32,725 bases of DNA, from the NCBI GenBank assembly GCA_024742305.1, contig JANSYQ010000036.1:1-32725 (forward strand), in the 5' to 3' direction. Shown here in pieces: positions 24,799 through 31,400 of this stretch. The stretch comes from a bacterium (GTDB taxonomy: Bacteria > Bacteroidota > Bacteroidia > Flavobacteriales_D > Crocinitomicaceae). The notes under the pieces were generated by a model. The model saw only the letters and a list, made by a program, of their open reading frames with translations. It was not told the origin of the DNA and did not search any database. The translations under genes were made by a program, and so were the position numbers. The first letter of the stretch is position 1, and each line of letters opens with the position of its first letter.

Positions 24799-24871
24799 GG
24801 TGATATAGCTCAGTTGGTAGAGCAATGGACTGAAAATCCATGTGTCCCTGGTTCGATTCCGGGTATCACCA
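24799..24871 (+). tRNA. tRNA-Phe (anticodon GAA)
   Basis: This 73-base cloverleaf has acceptor stem GGTGATA/TATCACC, D-arm 'TAGCTCAGTTGGTAGAGCA', anticodon loop ACTGAAAAT with GAA, and T-arm 'CCTGGTTCGATTCCGGG', a full 5-bp stem with the TTCGATT loop. The discriminator base is A at 24871 and CCA is not encoded (CTC follows), so it must be added enzymatically. It is followed by its own terminator at 24879-24912. Confidence 0.96.
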
Positions 24872-24878
24872 CTCCACG

Positions 24879-24912
24879 AAAGCTCTTGGTTATTCCGAGG
24901 GCTTTTTTTTTT
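24879..24912 (+). terminator. Rho-independent terminator of tRNA-Phe
   Basis: AAAGCTCTTGG (24879-24889) pairs with CCGAGGGCTTT (24895-24905), including some G-T pairs, around a 5-base loop. It is followed by a run of ten T (24903-24912). It starts 8 bases after the tRNA. Confidence 0.8.
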
Positions 24913-24928
24913 GAAACCACTTAGGCAT

Positions 24929-24981
24929 ATGTGTCCATGGTTCCCTGCCTGTCGGCAGACAGGGATTCCGGGTATCACCAC
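24929..24981 (+). repeat. Truncated second copy of the tRNA-Phe 3' end, interrupted by a 20-bp palindrome
   Basis: ATGTGTCCATGGTTC (24929-24943) matches the variable region and T-arm of the tRNA with one mismatch. GATTCCGGGTATCACCAC (24964-24981) repeats the end of the tRNA plus its next base exactly (24855-24872). Between them, at the T-loop position corresponding to 24854/24855, sits a 20-bp imperfect palindrome (24944-24963), 8 of 10 arm positions pairing. The 5' two-thirds of the tRNA is missing, so this cannot be functional. It could be an attachment-site remnant or a decayed tandem tRNA invaded by a small palindromic repeat. Confidence 0.7.
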
Positions 24982-24984
24982 AAA

Positions 24985-25054
24985 AAAGCCCGCATCTCGA
25001 CAAGCATTACCTTCGCGCAGCCTCAGCGAAGCAAGGCTCGATGATCGGGGCTTT
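24985..25054. repeat. Nested inverted-repeat structure after the tRNA remnant
   Basis: The outer arms AAAGCCCGCATCTCGA (24985-25000) and TCGATGATCGGGGCTTT (25038-25054) pair imperfectly. Inside, CTTCGC (25011-25016) and GCGAAG (25026-25031) form a second hairpin. The outer stem ends in a short T-rich tract on the plus strand and A6 on the other side, so it could terminate transcription in either direction. The rest of the 298-base gap to the next gene (25055-25169) shows no other feature. Confidence 0.5.
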
Positions 25055-25169
25055 CTTCATATAATACTGTATTCGGATAATGCAGCATTCCGTGGAGTTC
25101 ATAAAAGAAAACTAGCTTTCCCGAGAGGTTATTGTAATAAATACTCTAACTTGTACAAAAATAAACGCT

Positions 25170-26003
25170 ATGAAAGCTATACAACTAGTAATTGGTACGA
25201 TACTTCTTGCCTCAACGACTTCCGCACAAAATGTTCCAATTGATTTCGAAGACACGGGAAATGGAGCCAATTGGACCTGGACCGTATTCGAAAATGATGG
25301 TAATCCACCTTTGGAAATAATTGATAATCCGGACATGAGTGGAATTAACACTTCCTGTATGGTCGCCAAATTTACTGCATTGCAAACCGGCAACCCTTGG
25401 GCGGGATGCGAAAGTATGCACGGCGCAGATTTAGGTTCTTTTACCTTGGATGCCAATACAAGTACTATCAACATTATGGTTTGGAAACCAGTAATAAGCA
25501 ATGTGGGAATCAAATTGGTTACCCCTTCAAATGCGGCGATGGTAGAGTTATTGATTCCGAATACTGTTGTAAATGAGTGGGAATTACTCACGTTTGATTT
25601 TTCCAGCTACATAGGACAGTTCCCTTATGATTCAGAGCCGGTAGATCAAGTGGTAATTTTCCCTGACTTCAACACAAATGGGAGAACACAAGATAATATC
25701 TGTTATTTCGATAATGTATGGGGAGTAGATTCAGTAACTGCCGCATGTAACCTTTCTGTTTCTGAATCGGATCTCACAAATTTCAACGTATTCCCGAATC
25801 CATCTGAAAACTCAGCAACGATTCAATCCAAGAATCTAATTCAATACGTAAAAGTCTATAATACGCTCGGTTCTGTTGTCCTCGAAAAGGATGTCTTGAG
25901 TAATACAGTTTCTTTGGATTTAACTGAATTTGGAAGCGGAGTCTACTTTGTAGAAGCTAAAATTGAAGGGCAAACTTCAATACAAAGACTGGTAAAAGAA
26001 TAA
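25170..26003 (+). CDS. T9SS-exported protein with C-terminal sorting domain
   Basis: This 277-residue protein has a signal peptide (MKAIQLVIGTILLASTTSAQ). Residues about 22-195 are a beta-sandwich-like region opening 'VPIDFEDTGNGANWTW', with 'ELLTFDFSSYIGQ' and 'DNICYFDNVWGV'. This pattern is found in carbohydrate-binding jellyrolls attached to Bacteroidota exoproteins; no catalytic residues are visible. The last ~75 residues are a type A T9SS sorting domain: 'FNVFPNPSENSATIQS', 'VKVYNTLGSVVLEKD', 'SGVYFVEAKIEG', ending in KE. The protein should reach the outside and be anchored or released by the type IX system. Its ligand is unknown. It is followed by a terminator at 26023. Confidence 0.85.
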   Translation: MKAIQLVIGTILLASTTSAQNVPIDFEDTGNGANWTWTVFENDGNPPLEIIDNPDMSGINTSCMVAKFTALQTGNPWAGCESMHGADLGSFTLDANTSTINIMVWKPVISNVGIKLVTPSNAAMVELLIPNTVVNEWELLTFDFSSYIGQFPYDSEPVDQVVIFPDFNTNGRTQDNICYFDNVWGVDSVTAACNLSVSESDLTNFNVFPNPSENSATIQSKNLIQYVKVYNTLGSVVLEKDVLSNTVSLDLTEFGSGVYFVEAKIEGQTSIQRLVKE

Positions 26004-26022
26004 TGAAATCTTATTCGATTTT

Positions 26023-26056
26023 AAAACAGGGTAGCACGATGTTGTCCTGTTTTTTT
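26023..26056 (+). terminator. Rho-independent terminator
   Basis: AAAACAGG (26023-26030) and CCTGTTTT (26046-26053) form an 8-bp stem with a 15-base loop, followed by a T-run to 26056. It ends the transcript of the T9SS protein gene. Confidence 0.75.
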
Positions 26057-26145
26057 GTTTTGGACCTGTATCTTTTTTGACGAAACTAGAAGCGTTCCAT
26101 ACATTGCATCCATGAACATTCTGTATTTTGGTACAAAACGAAATT

Positions 26146-27366
26146 ATGCGTGCACTCTACACTTTATTATTTCTCTTGCTATCTGTAAACGTTCTTTATG
26201 CACAAGACAGCATGAACGTAAGCCTCTTGTTCCATTGGGATGACAACACTATTCCAGCCGAGCCGGTGTACAATCTCAATTACAACGAAGTTTGGGGTGT
26301 GGCTATCAACGGTCGGGAATACGCCGTGATCGGCTCGTCCATTGGAACGCATATTTTTGATGTTACAGACCCCGTGAACTCTACGGAGGTCGCTTTTATT
26401 GAAGGAGCAGCTCAAGGAGTCATTCACCGCGATTACAAAGATTACCAGGGCTATTTGTATGCCGTTGCGGATGAAGGTCCAAGTACGCTGCAAATTATCG
26501 ACTTGAATAATTTGCCAAATTCAGCTACAGTAGTTTATGATACCAACGAACTCATTACTCGATCTCACAACATCTTTATTGATACCCTGAACGGTTTGCT
26601 GTATGATACGAACGGAGGCATGTACTCATTAGCGAACCCAGAAGCACCAACTACGATTTCTTATATCTTTTTGGGTGGAATGATCGATCATGGGCACGAC
26701 ATGTACGTAAGAAATGATACCGTTTATTGGCATGGAGGTCCAACGGGAATGAGCGTGTACGATTACAGCGTGGATCCGTGGAATCCAACATTGTTGGGCG
26801 AAATTTCGCTAGGAGAGTACAATCATTCGGGCTGGCTGAGTGAAGATGGAGATATTTATGTTTTTGCCGAAGAGGATTTTGGAAGAGATATTCAAATTTG
26901 CGACGTAAGTGACTTGTCGAACATAAACATAGTTTCTTATGTGAATTCGGGGTTTGGAGCGGCTTCCATTCCGCATAATTTGATTTTGAAGGATGACATT
27001 CTCTACGTAAGTTATTACCACGATGGGCTCTATATTTTCGATCTTTCAGACCCATCGAATCCATGGTTAAGAGGATTTTATGACACCGAGCCAGCTCCAA
27101 CACAACCGTATACATGGCACGGGGCTTGGGGAGTTTATCCCTTGTTGCCTTCCGGAAATATTTTGGTTTCAGACACACGTCATGGCTTGTTCGTTTTTGA
27201 CGGGTCGCAAGCAACGAGTTCTATTCCTCAATTGACTTCCAACGCTGAAAAGGAATTGGTAAAAACGGTAGACCTAACCGGAAGAGAAGTGAACGATCAC
27301 ACAAATTCAATTCTGATTAATGTTTACAGTGATGGAAGTACAGAGAAGGTGATACGTGTGGAATAG
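26146..27366 (+). CDS. LVIVD-repeat, choice-of-anchor-B-like exported protein
   Basis: From the ATG at 26146 this is a 406-residue protein with a signal peptide (MRALYTLLFLLLSVNVLYAQ). The mature part is a beta-propeller-like array of LVIVD-type repeats: 'GTHIFDVTDPVNSTEVAFI', 'LQIIDLNNLPNSATVVY', 'GMSVYDYSVDPWNPTLLGE', 'IQICDVSDLSNINIVSYV', 'GLYIFDLSDPSNPWLRGFY'. It matches the choice-of-anchor B pattern, with His residues in 'VIHRDYKDYQG', 'SHNIFID', 'GHDMYV' and 'HNLILK'. The C-terminus 'VDLTGREVNDHTNSILINVYSDGSTEK' (given only as its pattern) looks like a shortened T9SS sorting domain without the NPxP opening. A TTG six codons upstream is in frame but precedes the signal peptide. The SGNH hydrolase gene follows 35 bases later. 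Confidence 0.85.
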   Translation: MRALYTLLFLLLSVNVLYAQDSMNVSLLFHWDDNTIPAEPVYNLNYNEVWGVAINGREYAVIGSSIGTHIFDVTDPVNSTEVAFIEGAAQGVIHRDYKDYQGYLYAVADEGPSTLQIIDLNNLPNSATVVYDTNELITRSHNIFIDTLNGLLYDTNGGMYSLANPEAPTTISYIFLGGMIDHGHDMYVRNDTVYWHGGPTGMSVYDYSVDPWNPTLLGEISLGEYNHSGWLSEDGDIYVFAEEDFGRDIQICDVSDLSNINIVSYVNSGFGAASIPHNLILKDDILYVSYYHDGLYIFDLSDPSNPWLRGFYDTEPAPTQPYTWHGAWGVYPLLPSGNILVSDTRHGLFVFDGSQATSSIPQLTSNAEKELVKTVDLTGREVNDHTNSILINVYSDGSTEKVIRVE

Positions 27367-27401
27367 AAAATCCAACATGGGATTTTGTTCGTAAGTGTGA
27401 T

Positions 27402-28328
27402 ATGCGAGTAATCTTTATCTTCCTTTTATTCTTCACAGCGAAGGGCGTTTTAGGTCAGGACTTTGTCATTCCTCAAAACATCCGCTATTTGGCTTTGGGA
27501 GATTCATATACTATTGGGCAAGGTGTAAATGGGCCGTATCAATGGCCTACACAATTAAGTGATTCGTTAGTTGATCGAGGCTATCAACTTGATTCCTTAG
27601 CCTACATCGCTACGACGGGTTGGACAACACAGAGTTTGCTTAACGCCATCACCAATCAAAATCTAGAGGATAAAAACTTCAATCTCGTTTCCGTGTTGAT
27701 TGGAGTGAACAATCAATATCAAGGGCAGCCGTTCAATCTTTTTTTAACGCAGTTTCCTCAGTTACTTGATAGTGCTATCGTTTACGCCGGAGGTGATACA
27801 TCGAGCGTATTTGTTCTATCAATACCTGACTATGCGTATACACCTTTTGGTCAGCTTTTCAATCCGAATCAAATCTCCCAAGAAATTGATCAATACAACG
27901 CAGCAAAAGATTCTATTTGTCAAGAATATGGTATCAAATACTTCAATATTACGCCAATCAGTAGAGAGGGGTTGAACGATCCTGCCTTGGTCGCTTCGGA
28001 TGATTTGCATCCATCGAGGGAACAGTATACATTGTGGGTTGAAGAGATTTTAACGTGCGTTCCAATGAATTCATCAAACAACTTGCATGAGTTCGATATC
28101 CATCCCGTAAGAGTTTACCCAAATCCTGCTAGATCAGAAATATTCGTTGATGATTTTGAACTATTTGAGTCTTACACAATTTCTGATATGACCGGAAAAG
28201 TATTAGAGAAGCAAGATTTCCTGGGAAATGTAATTTCTATTAAAGGATTATCAAACGGCAACTATCTTCTGCATCTTAAAAATGATGGAGATGAAGTTAA
28301 AAGTGTGCGATTTGTGGTTGATAGATGA
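27402..28328 (+). CDS. SGNH/GDSL-family hydrolase with T9SS sorting domain
   Basis: This 308-residue exported enzyme has a signal peptide (to about residue 18, GVLGQ). The SGNH blocks are visible: block I 'YLALGDSYTIGQG' with nucleophile Ser35, block III 'SVLIGVNNQYQ' with the oxyanion Asn, and block V 'SDDLHPSREQY' with Asp and catalytic His. It is probably an esterase or lipase acting outside the cell; the acyl substrate is unknown. The last ~75 residues are a type A T9SS domain ('VRVYPNPARSEIFVDD', 'YTISDMTGKVLEKQDF', 'LSNGNYLLHLKND'). It probably shares a transcript with the LVIVD-repeat gene upstream. Confidence 0.9.
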   Translation: MRVIFIFLLFFTAKGVLGQDFVIPQNIRYLALGDSYTIGQGVNGPYQWPTQLSDSLVDRGYQLDSLAYIATTGWTTQSLLNAITNQNLEDKNFNLVSVLIGVNNQYQGQPFNLFLTQFPQLLDSAIVYAGGDTSSVFVLSIPDYAYTPFGQLFNPNQISQEIDQYNAAKDSICQEYGIKYFNITPISREGLNDPALVASDDLHPSREQYTLWVEEILTCVPMNSSNNLHEFDIHPVRVYPNPARSEIFVDDFELFESYTISDMTGKVLEKQDFLGNVISIKGLSNGNYLLHLKNDGDEVKSVRFVVDR

Positions 28329-28388
28329 ATCACACTGAGTAAAAACGAGCCGAGGAAATTCGAAGTTTGGAACGGGGCAACTTAATGT

Positions 28389-28424
28389 AAAAAAAGCGCA
28401 CCGGCCTCTCATCCAGTGCGCTTT
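28389..28424 (-). terminator. Rho-independent terminator of the giant T9SS gene
   Basis: AAAGCGCAC (28393-28401) and GTGCGCTTT (28416-28424) form a perfect 9-bp stem with a 14-base loop. Read on the minus strand it is followed by seven T (28395-28389), downstream of the stop at 28459. It may also block readthrough from the convergent SGNH gene. Confidence 0.8.
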
Positions 28425-28458
28425 GACTAACTAATCTATACCTAACACTAACAAGTTT

Positions 28459-31400
28459 TTAATGCTGCGTAATGATCCACTTCTGAACGAATTGTTGTTC
28501 CTCCGTCGTCACCGTTACGTAGTATATTCCAGGCTCAAATTGTGTTCCATTCAGCGCTATTTCTGAATTGAAATCCTGAGCTTTTAATGTCTTTTCAAAT
28601 AGTAGTTTACCCGTTTGATCGGTGATGGTCAAATCACCTTGTTTCGCAATTCCCGCGTGAACGATTAAATGCGAGTTTCCAGTAGATGGGTTCGGATACA
28701 ATTCAGCCCAATTACCGGAGACACCACAATCAACTGCGATAAGATCAGAATATTCATATTCTCCGTTAAAATCTACCTGTTTCAAACGATAATAAACAAC
28801 GCCATTTCTTGGTGCATTATCCACTACCACGTACTGATGTGATTGAGTGCTTGTTCCTTGTCCCGAAACCACATCAATGGTTTCAAATACTTGAGCATCT
28901 CCGCTTCTTTCCACCACAAAATAATCGTTGTTGTGCTCCGATTCCGTTGTCCAAGAGAGCACCGTTTCATCTCCCTGACAGAGCGCATTGAACTGGCTCA
29001 ATTCCACTGGGAGCGGATCTACCGAACCAAGAAGGGTGATGTCGAAGTCACAGTCGTTTCCTGCGTACCCATCAATGGTGATGTAGTACAATGTGTTTGG
29101 AGGCAGGGTAACCGGCCCCCATATCAAATCATTGGTATTCCCTTGATTGGCGCAATACACGTTGGTATAGTTAGCTGTGTCGCATGGTGCGCCGGTGATT
29201 TGATTGATTGAAACCTGAATTCCATTCGAAGATGGAGTACATGTTGTATTGGTGATTTGTAATTCTACTTGCCCTCCGGTAGAATCTGTTTGGAAGAAGT
29301 ACCAAACGGTGTTCTCCAAAGTTGGATTTCCACATGGGAACAGTGGGTCAATGCCCGGGCTTGTAGTGGCATTACTCGTCTGACTTATGGTTGTAGAACC
29401 GATGCCGAGCTGTGTAGCGTTCGAACAATAATCATTACAGTTCTGCCAAGTTGCAGCCGTTGTCGTCATGGTATCGTTCCACGTAATTTGATCCACAACG
29501 CCATTCGGCAATGCACACCAAGCAGTAATCACACTTCCACTTGAAGGAATGGTCACGTTTGGAATGGAAATCGTTTGTCCCTGTCCATACGGAATGCTTA
29601 GCCCAGTGAATGTTTGCGTCACAGGCGCACCTCCATCAATGGTATACGTAATGTCAATCGAAGTAATCGTATCCGATGTTTGACAAAGCTTGTTGTTATT
29701 GAAAACCGTTATTTCCATGAAGTATTCGCTTCCATAACAGCCGTCAATCAAAGTTAATTCTGCATCGATGTCTGTATCTGTTATGCGTACATTATCGAAG
29801 GCGAAATAGTGGTGTCCTGTATAAGTTGGTTCTGAATAATACGGACGTCCACGCATGCGGAATTTTACACACGATTCACCCACGAGATTACAAAGTGCCA
29901 TTCGAACTCTCTGCCACTCGTCTACCGGATTAGAAATGGAGTTTCTCCAGTAATTCGTTCCGTTGTACCATTCAGGATCGGGACCGTTTCCTAACTGAAT
30001 CCACGTTACACCCCCGTTAATACTGTACTGCACTTGGAAGTAATCGGAGTTGTGCAATTGATGTTTGATATCAAATTCAAGTGTTGGGTTCGTTAATGTG
30101 GACAAATCAAACACAGGGCTTTCCACCCAAACCCACGAACCATTATTACTGGCTGTTGTTTCTACGTACCAGGAATCGCCTTGGCCTTGAGGTCCGTTCA
30201 AATATGGAAGATTGCCCAGTACAAAGTTTCTTCCACCATTCAGTGGAGGAGCACTTCCGCTCGCCAACCAGTAACCGTTACCAGCATTGAAATCTTCTTC
30301 GTAAGGGAAAGTATTGATAGTTACTTGGTTCACATCAATGACCAAAGTACTGGTGTCATTATCGTTTTTAATGTCTGTTGGAAGCTGCGTGTAGCTAACA
30401 AAATTGTACGTGCCAATCGTCGTCATGTCGATGGTCGTAGGAAAGGTGAAGTTTACGGATCCATTCGCTGGAATTGGTCCGGGAACCGTTCCTGTCAATG
30501 TGGTGTTCAACGCTCCGGTAATATCACATGAAATCGGAACATTTGATTCCGGTTGACAGCTGAAATTGAATACTTCTACAGTCACGTTTTGTGTCGTGCT
30601 ATACAAACACCCTTGATCAACAGGTTCAACAAATGCTACCACGCCAACATCGCCTCCTTCTAAAATCTCGAAGTTATCAAACGCGAAGTAATGATGTCCG
30701 GTGTAGGTTGGCTCAGAGTAATACGGTCGTCCGCGGAAACGGAACTTCACGCACGGCTGTCCTGCCAAGGCACACAAACTCTTCTGCACTTTGGTCCATT
30801 GATCTACCGGATTGGAAATAGAGTTTCGCCAGTAGCCGTTGGAGTTGTACCAGTTCGGTTCCGTGGAACCAAGAGCTGTCCAAGTCGCCCCACCGTTGAG
30901 TGAATATTCCACGCGGAAATAATCGGAGTTGTGCAATTGATGCTTGATATCAACGTACAATTGCGGATTGGTAAGTCCTGAGAAATCAAAAACCGGACTT
31001 TCTACATCAATCCAAGCTCCGTCATTCGATGCGCTGGTTTTCACGTACCAAGAATCACCTTCACCTTGCGGCCCGTTGAGATACGGCAGCGTGTCTAAGT
31101 GGAAGAGTCGCGTATCGCTTGTTGTTCTCGATACCCAGCCGCCGTTGTCGGTATTAAAATCTTCGGTGTACGGGAAAGTAGCCACGGGAGCCCCGCTGTA
31201 TCGTACTTCCACAATATTATCGTTTGCCGGATTGGCATCTGTGGCCAAGTTGGTGGTTACCGAAATGGTATGTGTTCCAACAGTACTTAAATCAAAAGTG
31301 TTGGTGAAGGTGTAGATGTAGAATCCGAATGCTGGAATAGGTCCGGGCATAATTTCCGTTGTAACGGGACCGCCGTTCACTTGAATATCGACAGGGACAT

